From Chinchilla lanigera (taxonomy: Eukaryota; Chordata; Mammalia; Rodentia; Chinchillidae), in assembly GCF_000276665.1 (NCBI RefSeq), contig NW_004955463.1:10082523-10146522 (forward strand): a stretch of DNA of 64,000 nt, read 5' to 3'. The notes under the pieces are model-generated. The model searched no databases. It had not been told where the DNA came from and saw only the letters and a program-made list of their open reading frames with translations. Positions 45,676-56,215 of this stretch are shown one piece after another. Numbering within the stretch: position 1 is the stretch's first letter; each line of letters starts with the position of its first letter. A program made the position numbers and the translations under genes.

Positions 45676-46592
45676 AAAAGTAAATTAGAAATAATGCTAC
45701 TAAATAGGTCAGGCCTCAAAGTTTGAGATGAGTGTTTCCAATCAGACAGATGTAGAAAATGTTCATCATTTTGCATCATTGACTTCTAGGTCAAAGATGA
45801 GGAAAAATATGATAGCTAGCTTTGTGAGTGAGGTCCTCTAACATTTTAGACTTCTTCAAACAGTCACAATTGTTGGCAATGAATATATTAAAAGCCACAA
45901 ATTTAAACTTATATAACTCTGATGTGCAGAGAAGTTTGATGTCATTTATTTTACCTACTCAGGTCTTTTGCTGATATCACACTACTGGTTAATGGGGACA
46001 AAAGTTAATTTTAGCTCAATCTTGCATAAGCCTTGGTCCACACTAACAAGTGTTCCCTTAGGTAAGTGTTCCCTTAGGTAAGTGTTCCCTTAGGTAGTGC
46101 CAAGTTGGTCTAGAAAATAAATATTTGTATTTTCACTTCCCTGTAACCTGCAGGGTGAGAGAGCACTTGAAGCACCAAGTCTGTCCTGGCCCTGGAAGTC
46201 TGGCTATTCTGGCTGTCTCTGACTGATATCGCAAGCTCCTTGAGGTCAGGAGACAGTTTTCATTCAGTCCCAGCCTGGGAGGCTGAAAAGTTAACTCTAG
46301 TGGATTGCAATGACAGCCCCACATCTTTACCCTCCCTTTACCCACACTCTTTGCCATGGACGCTACAGTATGTCTCGCTAAAGTGTTTGCATCTCGTTCC
46401 TCCAGCTGCCTCACCTATGCTCTGGTTTTGCAACTCACTTTGGTTACCTGTTGTGAATGCAGGTTATTTTCTTCATTTCAAAGTGAAGGACTGATGATAT
46501 TGTGGTCACTCTGATCCTAGATCCTCAAGAGGCCACGGACATTTCTTTTTGCTCTTCTTTGCCTCTGCCTTCCTTCAGGAACATGCCAGTTG
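45676..46592. other. Unassigned DNA with a 16-bp tandem repeat
   Basis: No gene. A perfect three-unit tandem lies at 46048-46095 (annotated separately). Frames at 46133-46494 on both strands are featureless. Confidence 0.45.
46048..46095. repeat. Perfect 16-bp x 3 tandem repeat
   Basis: AAGTGTTCCCTTAGGT occurs three times head to tail without mismatch. The identity of the units implies recent expansion by slippage. Confidence 0.97.
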
Positions 46593-46957
46593 TGTTAGTC
46601 ACATTTCTGTTACTATAAACAACACCTGAGATAATCAACTTGTAAGAAAAGTTTTATTTTGGCTGGCAATGTTATTCTGCTTGATTGGTCCCATTGCTTC
46701 TGGGCTTTTGACAAGTCAGAACTTCATGGTGGAGAGTGCATTGTGGAGCAAGCTGCTTCCTTCCTGGCTGGGAAACAAAGAGACAGAAAAGACTGTTCCC
46801 CCAATCTTTGTGGAGGCTACAACCCCATCTGAGACATCTGAAACATCTCACTATGCTTGCTTCCAAATTAGACCCCACTCCTATTAGTGCTAAGCTGAGG
46901 AGCAAGCTTTTAGTGTATGAGTCTTTGGGGGGACAATCTAAACCCAAACTAGAAACA
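46593..46957 (-). mobile_element. MaLR-type LTR, antisense
   Basis: It begins TGTTAGTCACATTTCTG, then 'gaaaagttttattttggctg', 'gtcagaacttcatggtggag' and, at the right end, 'atgagtctttggggggacaa' with 'tctaaacccaaactagaaac'. The 72-102-codon open frames inside are LTR shadows. Confidence 0.85.
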
Positions 46958-47364
46958 GGGATAACTCACTGGAAGATGACAGAATATGGAGGCACTAATC
47001 AGTCCAGCCCATCTGGGCTCAGCTGCCCTCAGAAACCTTTATGAGTGCAACTAAAATCAGCAGCCTAACACCACCAGATTCATGCACAATAAATTTTTTT
47101 TTTTGTAGCATGCTTTGAGATTTTGTACTTTTGTTATACTGAAAGGCAAATCGATACAGCACTTCAACTCAAACATGGCAACCCATTCTGGAAGTCTTGC
47201 CAGCTCTCTTTGCCTTCTGTCAATTTCTTTACTTTAATAAGCACAGAAACACAGTTGTAGATGCACATGTTAAATTTATTTATACTTGTGGCAAAGGAAC
47301 CATGAAGCATATCAGTAAGTGAGTGTTAGGAAGAACCTACTATAGGATTTGGGTTTTGTTGATA
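46958..47364. other. Unassigned DNA
   Basis: No gene. A T run of about 12 lies at 47092-47105. Confidence 0.45.
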
Positions 47365-48094
47365 TGTTAGTCACTTTTCTTTTTTTTTGGGACAAAATGC
47401 TTGATACCTGCATCTTAAAACAGCAGAGATTTATTTTAGCTCACACTTTTAGAGGGTTCAGTACATACTAAGCTAGCTCCAAGGTAGAAACTGCATGATG
47501 GAAGGGGATGCCAGAGGAAAACTGCTTACTCCATTCTATGGTTTAGATATAAAATGTCCCCAAAAGTCTCACATTTGGAGGTGGAGCCTACTCAGAAGGG
47601 GAAGGTCACTGGGAACATGACTTCAAAGGATATATTCTCATCCCAGTTCCTCCATTATCTCTTTGCCTCCTGGCCACCAGGCAGTGAACATCTTTCCTAT
47701 GCCATGCCATTTCTGACTCGGAGCCAAATGATCCTGGACTGAATCCACTGCAACTGTGAGCCAAAATAAACCTTTCCTCTTTTAAATTGCAGGTGTTTGA
47801 TATTTTGTCCTAGTGACAAGAAAGCTCACTAATACATTCCATGTCAGTCAGGAAGCAGACAGAGTGAAGGGAGCAACTAGAAACAAGAACACATCCTTCC
47901 GGGTCATGCTACCAATGACTCAGTGCTTCCAGTCAGGCTCTACATCGTAAGGGCATATTCAGCTGTGAACTCACCTACGGATGATGGACTAATCCACTGA
48001 TGAATACAGCAATGCATCATCCAATCTCTTTCTGAAAGCCCCTCCTCTGAACACTTGAGATTTTTGGAGAACATTTTAGATTTAAACTATTACT
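47365..48094 (-). mobile_element. MaLR-type LTR, antisense, split by an opposite LTR
   Basis: The left part (47365-47533) starts TGTTAGTCACTTTTCT and includes 'gagatttattttagctcaca' and 'gctagctccaaggtagaaac'. The right part (47837-48094) continues with 'catgtcagtcaggaagcaga' and 'ctctgaacacttgagatttt' and ends near 'tttaaactattact'. Flanking TGATA/GGATA may be a decayed TSD. Confidence 0.85.
47534..47836 (+). mobile_element. Nested MaLR-type solo LTR, plus orientation
   Basis: Start TTCTATGGTTTAGAT, end ACTAATACA, 303 bases. Family features include 'aatgtccccaaaagtctcac', 'ggaggtggagcctactcaga' and 'gagccaaaataaacctttcc', which carries the AATAAA polyadenylation signal. CTCCA (47529-47533) and TTCCA (47837-47841) form a one-mismatch TSD. 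It lies within a relative of opposite orientation. Confidence 0.9.
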
Positions 48095-48319
48095 GGATAG
48101 TATGCGGGAGAACACAAGGAGATAAAGTCTCACTTTATATGGGTGTTATTAAACATTAGGGGAAATTCTACAATTACTCAGTAATCTCTGTAGGGAGGAT
48201 AGACTGCAGTAAGAGAATAAAGCTATCACTGGTAAACAATTTATTTGTTTGGCATGTGAGAGACATTGCTTTTATTGCACAGCGACCTTGTTCTTTTCTT
48301 ATTTTGTCACGTTCTCAGA
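48095..48319. other. Unassigned DNA
   Basis: Short unassigned gap between the LTR and the next repeat fragment. Confidence 0.4.
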
Positions 48320-48440
48320 GCAGGAATTCAACAGTGTTTGTTACACTGCATATTGCTTCCTTCAAATTAGTTGTTCAGATTACCAGATATAAGCATGCAC
48401 AATTGGCCAAAAAAATTAAGCATAAACTGTTCCTTGGGTT
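48320..48440 (-). mobile_element. Unclassified retroelement, copy 2 (fragment)
   Basis: 'tcaacagtgtttgttacact', 'gcatattgcttccttcaaat' and 'agataagcatgcacaattgg'-like sequence correspond, in order, to copies at 40405-40698 and 55992-56215. Tail and TSD are not visible. Strand is given by analogy with the poly-T of the other copies. Confidence 0.5.
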
Positions 48441-49119
48441 CTTTCTCTTTACTCAGATCTATTTTGTGCTATGTCTATTACCTGATGAAGGCACTGCTCA
48501 GTTGGTGTGCATGGAGGCTGTGTAGAGGTAATGAACCATGAAAAACTTAAGTGAGTAACGAAGAAGAAAACGCTTCCTCAATATCATCAGGCTCCTTTTT
48601 CTTTTGCCTTTTCCTGTGTATGTCAGAGATGGAAAACACGCAGTGCTCCTCTCTATTGCTACTAACTTCTCTGTTGCTGCTCCTCAACTCTTGGACTTTA
48701 TGTTCACATTAGAAAGGAGAGGAGTTTTGTGTACAGGAGCTCTTTAGAATGTCTGGCTCTGCACATTCCAGCTAGATCTCTGATGGATAAAGATTTAGGT
48801 TTTCAAAATATCATAGCCATGATGAACGTCAGTGATATTCCTCCTCCTCATAGTGATTTTTCATTCTTCCTATCAGCCATTTCCAACATGTGCAAAGGAG
48901 AAGGTAGAATAAGAGATAAACTGTAGGTTTATGACTCTGGTAGTGGGTTAGACATCAAAAGTATATATTTCTCTAACCTGTTATTTATTCACCACCTTCC
49001 CTGAACTTCATCATGTTTCTCTGTGATGAGGATTAATTTTCTCCCAAGGACCATCTTACACTCTGATCTGTGGAAAAAACCACTTTTGTGTAATAGATAT
49101 GGGGAAACTGGAAGAAGAT
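48441..49119. other. Unassigned DNA
   Basis: No gene or confident repeat. It may include more of the unclassified family at its left edge. Confidence 0.4.
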
Positions 49120-49355
49120 TTTTAAATGGAAAAGGGAATAAAGGAAGGGGAGGGGGAAAGGAAGGAAGGGAAAAGAAAAAAAGAGACTAGGAGGAAAAAA
49201 TATGAAAACAAAATTTGTGTAAATAAGGAGGGGAATAGGGGTTGAACGGAAAAGGGGGGATTGGGAAAAAAGAACCAAAATATATTATGTATAGGTACAA
49301 ATTCCCTATGATGAATATATCTAAAATGTGCAATAAAATTAACATTTAAAAAACT
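49120..49355 (+). mobile_element. Lineage-specific L1 3'UTR end
   Basis: A long purine tract (49125-49200, mainly GGAAGG and GAAAA units) is followed by 'attatgtataggtacaaatt', 'ccctatgatgaatatatcta' and an A-rich end with AATAAA near 49332. The same order appears in reverse at 23560-23740. The 158-codon minus-strand frame across the tract is a low-complexity artefact. Confidence 0.65.
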
Positions 49356-49611
49356 GAGGCTAAGAAACATGTTTAAAAGGCACAAACTAATAAAGGAGGA
49401 GTCAGTGTCTTTGGAAAAAAAACCTGTTATTATTGAGTTTTTGACAATATTTAGGTAACAAAAACCTGGAATCGGGGGACTGTGTGCTGTAGTCATCACA
49501 GTGTGCAGTACAATCTCCAAAGATAAACCACATAGCCACCATGTATGAAGAAAGTGAGCATAGAAATTTACCAACCAATCCACTCCTGTATCCTGCATAC
49601 AATGTGAGCTT

Positions 49612-49756
49612 GAAATTAAAGTCTGCCTTGGGTTGGGGATTTAGCTCAATGGCACAGCTCCTTCCTGGCAAGTGCAACATCATGAGTTCAATTCCTTGTA
49701 CTGGAAGAAAAACAAAACAAAACAAGAAAACAAAAAAAGAAATTAAAGTCTGCCTT
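49612..49756 (+). mobile_element. ID SINE with perfect 18-bp TSDs
   Basis: The body at 49630-49738 starts GGGTTGGGGATTTAGCTCAATGG (A box) and carries GAGTTCAATTCC (B-box position) and an (AAAAC)n-type tail. GAAATTAAAGTCTGCCTT occurs at 49612-49629 and 49739-49756 without mismatch. A third, shorter copy of the same target sequence lies just beyond, across a U6 fragment. Confidence 0.95.
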
Positions 49757-49757
49757 G

Positions 49758-49784
49758 TAGTATATGTGCTGCCAAAGCAAGCAC
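49758..49784 (-). pseudogene. U6 snRNA 5'-end retropseudogene, 27 nt
   Basis: On the minus strand this is the first 27 nt of U6 spliceosomal snRNA, starting exactly at its 5' end (GTGCTTGCTTTGGCAGC...). The two differences from U6 both fall at CpG sites decayed to TpG/CpA. It has no A tail. TAAAGTCTGCCTT flanks it (49744-49756 and 49785-49797). Full 5' end, 3' truncation, no tail and TSDs are the pattern described for tailless retropseudogenes made by L1 machinery. It is far too short to function. Confidence 0.85.
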
Positions 49785-49797
49785 TAAAGTCTGCCTT

Positions 49798-50836
49798 ATA
49801 AATTCATCATCATGATGAATAAATAAATGATCCACAAGAAGCCCTTAAACAAGCTTTGATTTCTAGTTAATAAAATGATATAGCTATCTGGAACAATGAC
49901 TGTCAGGTAATTATGTACTGTAGCTATTTAATATGGCTATTATTAATATTTTACCTATAAATAACACTCTGATTTTATTAAACTAAGAAAATACTTCCCC
50001 TCATCCTATGCTATATTTTAGATATTCCATGCCTATAATCCCTCTTTCTAGGTTAAAAAATGGGGGATGATCTTTTTCTATTTAATACTTTCTACAGCTT
50101 TGTTTGCTGTAGTTCTTTTCACATGATTGATGCTCCATAATTGTTGAATGAACGAACCAATATGTTTTCCATCATTCTTACTCCCCCTTGATTCCAGAGC
50201 TGAAAATTATTAAGCTTGTAAAATATTGCATTGAGCTGCCATTTTCAAAACTTACAATACCACTAGAGACTGATTTACAATGTACTAACAGAGAGTGGTA
50301 GGAAGATGGCAAAAGCCAGACTCTTGAGGTTGCAAATGGGAACAAGGACTTTGGTGTTAGTTGGATTTGAGACTGTATACATTATTCACTGGCAGAAAAT
50401 TTTTCTACATTTTGTTCCTGTTCTGACACTTTGAAGGAGCTGAAAATTAAGGGTGGCTGATTAATTAACCTGGTGAAGGAAATTTTAAGGCAGCCCATAG
50501 TTCAGGCTATGCAATGTGTACTGCTTGTGACTTTCATCTAGTTTTATAGTGAGAAGTAGGAGCATTTGAAAACTTGTCAGTTTTGCTAAGAAGGAAGTGC
50601 TAGTAAAGTTGGAGTAGAGGAGTGCATGATTTTTTAAAAGATTAGTGTCACAAGAAGCCATGTACTTTGTATCAGGATAATGCGTTGAGCACATCTCAGT
50701 AATCTGCAAAACTCCACCATGGAAGGCTCATAGTTTAAAGAGTGAAAGGCTTCTTTGAGATAAAAGCCCCAGATGGGATTCAGTGCATAGTGCTCAGGTA
50801 TCCAGGCACTCTGAGGCCTCTGCAGCCATGATCCAA
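49798..50836. other. Unassigned AT-rich DNA
   Basis: No gene. 'tgttgaatgaacgaacc' near 50140 resembles the 3' tip of an L2 but is isolated. Nothing else is recognised. Confidence 0.45.
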
Positions 50837-51195
50837 GGGTATCTTGGATCATCATCGACACACAATATCCAATGCCAGTGAGTTAAAAGATGAAGAGTGC
50901 ACTTTGGCTTACAATTTGTAGAGGTTTCAGTCAATATTTTGCTTGCTACAAAGCATGACAGCATGGCAAAGTGCATGGTGGAAGAGAGCTGCTCATGCCA
51001 AGAAAACATCAAGTAGAGAAGATAAATGGAAGAGTCAGAAAGGGAGAGATAACCTTCTAGGTCATTCTCACAGTGACTGCTCCAACCAAACAGACGCCAT
51101 CTCTTAACGGCTATAATGCTCCTTAATCACCTTCCACAGGGCTCACTTATAACTGCATTAGGCTTTAGAAAGACATCTAGATATAAGCCATAAGA
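50837..51195 (-). mobile_element. MaLR-type LTR, antisense, diverged
   Basis: 'cacacaatatccaatgccag', 'gcactttggcttacaatttg', 'tagaggtttcagtcaatatt', 'gcatggtggaagagagctgc' and 'ggctttagaaagacatctag' follow the family order. Both ends are worn. Confidence 0.78.
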
Positions 51196-51814
51196 TACAA
51201 CCATAACATCCTGGCTACTGCTTGAGCTGGTGGGAAATAGTGTTGTCATCCACATAGTGCTGTTTTTATAAGCATGCACAATACAAGAGCTGTGAGTCAA
51301 GGACACTTTCACTCAGATTTCAGAAGATTTGGAAGGCCAGGAAGTGTGCCCCTGAAAGGGTAGAGAATGTAGCTGTGAAAGTGAAGCTGAAAGTGAGATG
51401 GAGAATCTGTAAAGTTAGAGAAGCCAGGAACATGGAATATCTGCTAAGGAAAGCCTCAAATACTGAGCAAAGCTACTGTAAGAGAGAGGCTATATGGGCT
51501 GCAACCCAGAATGCAATAGAGGTGGCACTATCCAAGCCATTTGAAGGTCACACTTTGCCACAACTTTCCCTGGGTGCTGGACATGTAACTACAGGACTTA
51601 ATGTTTACCCTGCTGGGTTTTAGTCTTGTTTTGTTCCAATTCCTTTATATCCTCCTATTTCTCCCCTTTGGAATGAGAATGATTGCCCTTTGCCACTGCA
51701 AATCAGCAGTGCTTAACTTTCTTTTTGACTTTTATAGAGAGCTAAGAGCTAAGAGTTTGCCTTAAGTCTCAGAGGAAACTATGGACTTGGACTTTCAGGA
51801 ACAGTGAAATCACT
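51196..51814. other. Unassigned DNA
   Basis: No gene. An 82-codon frame at 51375-51623 has no recognisable domain. Confidence 0.4.
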
Positions 51815-51900
51815 GGGCTGGAGATTTAGCTCAGCAGTACACTGCCTGCCTGGCAAGCATGAGGTTGTGAGTTCAATTCCCAGTACCAAAAAAATAAAAT
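51815..51900 (+). mobile_element. ID SINE
   Basis: 'gggctggagatttagctcag', 'cagtacactgcctgcctggc', 'aagcatgaggttgtgagttc' and 'aattcccagtacc' then an A-rich tail. Well preserved, with an intact-looking A box. Short AGTGAAA matches flank it and may be a TSD. Confidence 0.93.
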
Positions 51901-51996
51901 AGTGAAACTGTTAAGATTTTGATAACTCTTAGAGATGCACCAAATGCATTTTACATAAAAAGATATGTGTGATTCTTTTGTGGACCATGGGTGGAA

Positions 51997-52347
51997 TGTT
52001 GTGGTTTAGATCTGGGGTATATCAGAAAAAGTGTCATGCATTCCATGGTGAGGCTTTTAGAAGGTGATAGCTAAATGTGTTTTAGGTGGCTGGACCTGGT
52101 CAGAAGAGATGGCCACTGGAGGTGTGACCTGGAAGAGTACATCTCCCTGCCTGGTTCCTTCCCTTGCTCTTTGCTTCCTGGTTGCCATGACATGAGCAGC
52201 TTTCCTCCACCAGCTCCTTTCACAATGCCCTTTCTGCCTTTGAGCTAGCTGATCATGACTGAAAACACGAGCCAAAATGAACCTCTGCGCTTTCAAGTTG
52301 TGCGTGTCAGATATTGTGTCTCAGTGGTGAGGAAAGTGACTAACACA
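51997..52347 (+). mobile_element. MaLR-type solo LTR
   Basis: Start TGTTGTGGTTTAGAT, end TAACACA. 'ggctggacctggtcagaaga', 'tgctctttgcttcctggttg', 'ccatgacatgagcagctttc' and 'gagccaaaatgaacctctgc' match the family. The polyadenylation signal is changed to AATGAA. No TSD survives. Confidence 0.9.
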
Positions 52348-53858
52348 CAAAGACTGAATGTTCATCATCATGAACTACAAGGGCAATAATTTGTTCACAG
52401 TGACTTGCTTCTCCTAGATCCTCTGGTTCCTCCAGGACAATGTGAATATGCACTGATACTTTTTGAGTGGAAGCAAAGCTCAGCAGACTCTAACACCATA
52501 TAGAGTGAGGACATTTGTGTAGGACAAAGCTTCCCAAGGATCTGTGTGGTTTCTGAGCACGGGAATCAGGTTGAGGGGGCGTGAAAGTGAATGGCAGCCA
52601 GGCGCTCCTGAGTGTGAGATCACAGTGCCATGTATAGAAACCCATAAGACTGAAGATATCTAGAGCAGTGTTTTTTGCAGCTCTGTGCTCTCACTCATTC
52701 ACCACAGGGGAATACATTAGAGCTTATCTCACGGATGACCTTATTCACATGTCTTATAGCTGGATGCCTATTAGTTTGTGTAGTTATCAATTGCGATCAA
52801 GCAGGTTAGTCCAGTCTTTTCCTCATGGGATCTGGCCAGGGTTGTATGAGAACAAATCCTCTCAAAGTCAAGCTCAGAAATGGCACAGCATTGTCCACAG
52901 TATTTTTTTCTATTCCTCGCTAAACTAGGTCATAAAACCAGTCCATGTTCAAGTGCATAGGAAGGGGTAAGATTTTACTTCATAGTGATAAGAGGTGCAC
53001 AGATTACAGATATGAATACAGGAAGTGGTGGGAGTGATTGGGCTACATTTGCAGCTGCCCTAAGATGTACTAAATACATTTTTGTCAAATGAATGAATGA
53101 CTGTAAATGACATCAAATCCCCCACAATGCATACTTTGATGTTCTTTCCAATTTAACCATTGTTCCTCACCCTTTGCCCAAGCACCATCTGCAACAGGGG
53201 CAGTCTGCCTTCCATTGTAACTCACTTTTCTAAAGTCAATAAACAGAATTAAATCAGAAAAAGTTTCTTTACCTTTTTGGGATTCATTTTCCTGTGAAAT
53301 ATGGAAAAGATCTTCAAAATCCATAAGAGATTTAAAACATATTTTTTCTTGCATACTATGCAAAGTTTCTGAAATAAGAATCACCTCTACCCACCTAAAG
53401 GAATCATGCATTTTTTTTTTAAACTGGGGCATTGTAAAACATCTACTTATGTTTTAATATGGACTCAGAGGTTAGAAATTGATAATGCTCAGAGTATGTT
53501 TTCCATGTCACATTTAGGATGGTGTCTGCTATGATAAGTTTCTTGCTAGTGTAGTCACCTGCAAAGGGGTTATCCCTGAGAGTTTGGTCTCTGAGGTCAG
53601 TGAATGTTTTCAGTCTTTTCAATTTATAGATAAAAGTTTAGATGCAGGTCAGATGCCCTGGTTCACAGGATGTGTCAGTAGTTGAACTTGTATAAAACCT
53701 CATAGCTCAAGGCTCCATTAGTTTGCTGACCTGTATTTTTACTGGTTGATGAAAGCAGACTGAATGCATGGTGTTGGATTCCACCCTACGGCTCTCACCT
53801 CACTGAGAGTCAGCACCTCACACTGAACAGCAAAAAACATTTCGCAGGTCTTTTGGTC
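52348..53858. other. Unassigned DNA
   Basis: No gene named. A minus-strand frame of 115 codons at 53085-53432 is among the longest outside repeats; its translation has no domain I know. A T run lies at 53411-53420. Confidence 0.4.
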
Positions 53859-53985
53859 TAGTGTTGGGTTCTTTTCTTTTCTTTTTTTTTTTCTTCTGGT
53901 ACTGGGAATCAAACTCACAACCTTGTGCTTGCCAGCCAGGCACAGTGCCACTGAACTAAATCCCTAGCCCATAGTGTTGGGTTCT
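53859..53985 (-). mobile_element. ID SINE, antisense, with 14-bp TSDs
   Basis: The body at 53873-53971 is a T-rich tail followed by 'ggtactgggaatcaaactca', 'caaccttgtgcttgccagcc' and 'gaactaaatccctagcccat'. TAGTGTTGGGTTCT occurs at 53859-53872 and 53972-53985, with no mismatch. Confidence 0.94.
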
Positions 53986-54219
53986 GATCTGGTTGTGAAA
54001 TTGATTTAGTGGGTTGTAGACAGCATTTAAAAATGGAATCAAATAGAAAATAGATTGAGTTCATATAATTAATGTTGATGGAAATGTTTATAGTCTTACT
54101 GTATAAATGTAGGATATAAATAGATATGTACATGTATAGATACATGTACAAATAATTTTCTCATTTAAAATAGTATTTATTAACTGTAGATCATGCTCAA
54201 AATGATTTAAAGCTATTGG

Positions 54220-54350
54220 TCTAGTCTAGTCTTCTTTATTTTAGAGCTTGGGGGACTGAAGTTCAGGGGCATGGACTCAGGGTTCACCCTACCCAGAGGT
54301 TGGTGAGTGGAGGTGGGGTTAGAGTGGGTATTTCCTAACTCCCACAGGAG
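54220..54350 (-). mobile_element. MIR SINE fragment, antisense
   Basis: 'ttattttagagcttggggga', 'ctgaagttcaggggcatgga', 'ctcagggttcaccctaccca' and 'gtggggttagagtgggtatt' take the positions of the antisense MIR centre and 5' end. Confidence 0.6.
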
Positions 54351-54354
54351 GCTC

Positions 54355-54485
54355 ACACATGGTGGAAAGTGCAGGAACTTTGGATCAAGTAGAGGCTGGT
54401 TTGATTTTTCTTCTCAATATATACTGGTTGTGTATACAGATGAATCTCTTATTTTCATTTTGTAAATGAAGGAACCAAGTTTGGA
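54355..54485 (+). mobile_element. MIR SINE fragment
   Basis: 'gtggaaagtgcaggaacttt', 'ggatcaagtagaggctggtt', 'actggttgtgtatacagatg' and 'tttcattttgtaaatgaagg' match the sense MIR from near its 5' end. Two MIRs lie tail to tail here. Confidence 0.65.
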
Positions 54486-54894
54486 GAGGTTGATATTTAC
54501 ATTTTAAAAGTTCCAGAGAGAGGTAAATTAAGACCTGTCCCCTTTTGTAGATGATTTTCAGCTATTCTTTTCTTAGGGACTAAGTATTTTTTTTTCCTCT
54601 CTTATTCCCAAAGAATAAGAAATTTTTCCTTTCTTATTTCACTTATAATTATTCTAATGTAATTCCTATTGGCATAAATATATATCATTTATATATAATA
54701 TTTGTATATATTATGTAGACAATGAAAATATAAGAAAACATATGATATAGTTAATCTCATGGACAAAAGTGGAACACATATACCCATGAATAGCTACTTT
54801 ACAAAACCAAGCAGACCTTGATAATTTCATTACATGAATAGTCCAAAAAATAAAAGTAACAAATCTGAATAGAGAGAAATCATTGTGGGTTAAA
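54486..54894. other. Unassigned AT-rich DNA
   Basis: No gene. Positions 54680-54720 are almost pure AT ('atatatcatttatatataat'). Confidence 0.5.
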
Positions 54895-55310
54895 GGAATC
54901 AAAGAGGGAGTCTTGGAGGACATTTGATTTGGTGATGTTTAAACAATGGGCAGAGTTTAGACAGCCATGGGACAAAGATGGCATCATGAGGAGGAAGGGC
55001 ACAAAGGCACAGAGAGAAGGTCTAATGCAGTGGTGGAGAACCGTTTAGAGCTCTCACTGATACAAACAACCCACTGTGGCATGCAGTGTAGGTTCACCCA
55101 CACTGGTCTAATGAGACAGGATGTATTCAGATTGGGAGATAGAGAAGGTGCAGATAAAGGAGTGGAAGAGCAATGTGGAGCCAGGATTGTCTACTCAGGC
55201 TTTGGAAAGGGGCCTGTGCAGGAAATGAGCCCCATGGAAAATTTTATCTGAGAAATGGCATGGGAAAGAGTATTTAAAGGCTACTACTTCTGAGTTCAGT
55301 AGGAACCCAG
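54895..55310 (-). mobile_element. Possible L2 LINE fragment, antisense
   Basis: 'caatgggcagagtttagaca', 'gcacaaaggcacagagagaa' and 'caatgtggagccaggattgt' suggest the antisense L2 region around 'gtgcaaaggccctgaggc' and 'gccagtgtggctgg'. The match is weak and broken. Confidence 0.4.
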
Positions 55311-55984
55311 GTAACTTGGAGGTGATGTGTGTAGTAAAATTTTATTCATGGTAGCTAATTGGTCTGGAGTCTATAGAAGCACACAGTATCTCAGAGGAGA
55401 AGAAGAGGAGCAGGAGGAGGAGAGGGGTAGGAAGGAAGAGTAGCAAGACAGCAGAGAAAGTGATGCCATAGGATGCAATGGCATTAAAATAATTGGTTCA
55501 ATTTGAATATTAAATTGTTGAGGCTTGGGCAGCTGACAGTAGACTTCATGGATTATTGCTAAAAAATAGATCTGGAAAAATTTCTTTCAAGACATGAGAC
55601 AAGATATGGATAAGAGATGCTAAATTCTGAAGAGAGGTAAGGAAAGAGGATCAATCCAGTCTTGATAAGAACCAGTAAAATGGCTAGAGGCAATCAGTAC
55701 CTGAGTAGAACTGCATGGAAATGTTCAAAGAAGTTGGTAGAAATTGTCCCATCAAGAATGTTCAGAAGAAAAGTTCTAGGTGGATTTAGCATGGGTATTG
55801 TGATCAACAGCCTAAGAGAAAAGTAGAGGAAATAAATGACTTGAGTCCTTCATACTTAATGATATTGCTTCTCGTAATCTGTCTGTGAAGGCCCTGGGCT
55901 GAAATCCCTAGGACAACAAACAAAACAATCAAGACAAACCCACCATCTCAACTTTGGCTTTATTGGTCCTGAGCTGCAGTCTCT
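55311..55984. other. Unassigned DNA with a purine tract
   Basis: No gene. A GA-rich tract occupies about 55395-55441. The remainder is not recognised. Confidence 0.45.
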
Positions 55985-56215
55985 TTTTTTTTTTTAAAGA
56001 TGAAAGAACAAAAACATATTAAGCAATACACAGACATAAACAAAGCAACAGAAATACAATGAAAGCAATATAGAGTTTCAGACAAGGTGATAGGAAATTA
56101 ACAATGGTTATTGTATTACCTTCAAATTGGTTACTTAGATAAACAAATATAGGCATGTAAGATTGATCAAACAATTAAACATTAACTATTCCTTTCAAAA
56201 AAGCAATAAAAATTA
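55985..56215 (-). mobile_element. Unclassified retroelement, copy 3
   Basis: A T run at 55984-55996 (complement of a poly-A tail) is followed by 'acagacataaacaaagcaac', 'aacaatggttattgtattac', 'cttcaaattggttacttaga' and 'tataggcatgtaagattgat', matching copies at 40405-40698 and 48320-48440 in order. The right end is not defined; the element may extend further, to about 57000. Confidence 0.55.

Noticed and set aside
49122..49598. 158-codon minus-strand open frame, the longest in the window
   Set aside because: Half of it is the complement of a purine tract (S, F, P and L runs) in an L1 3'UTR; no domain or codon bias.
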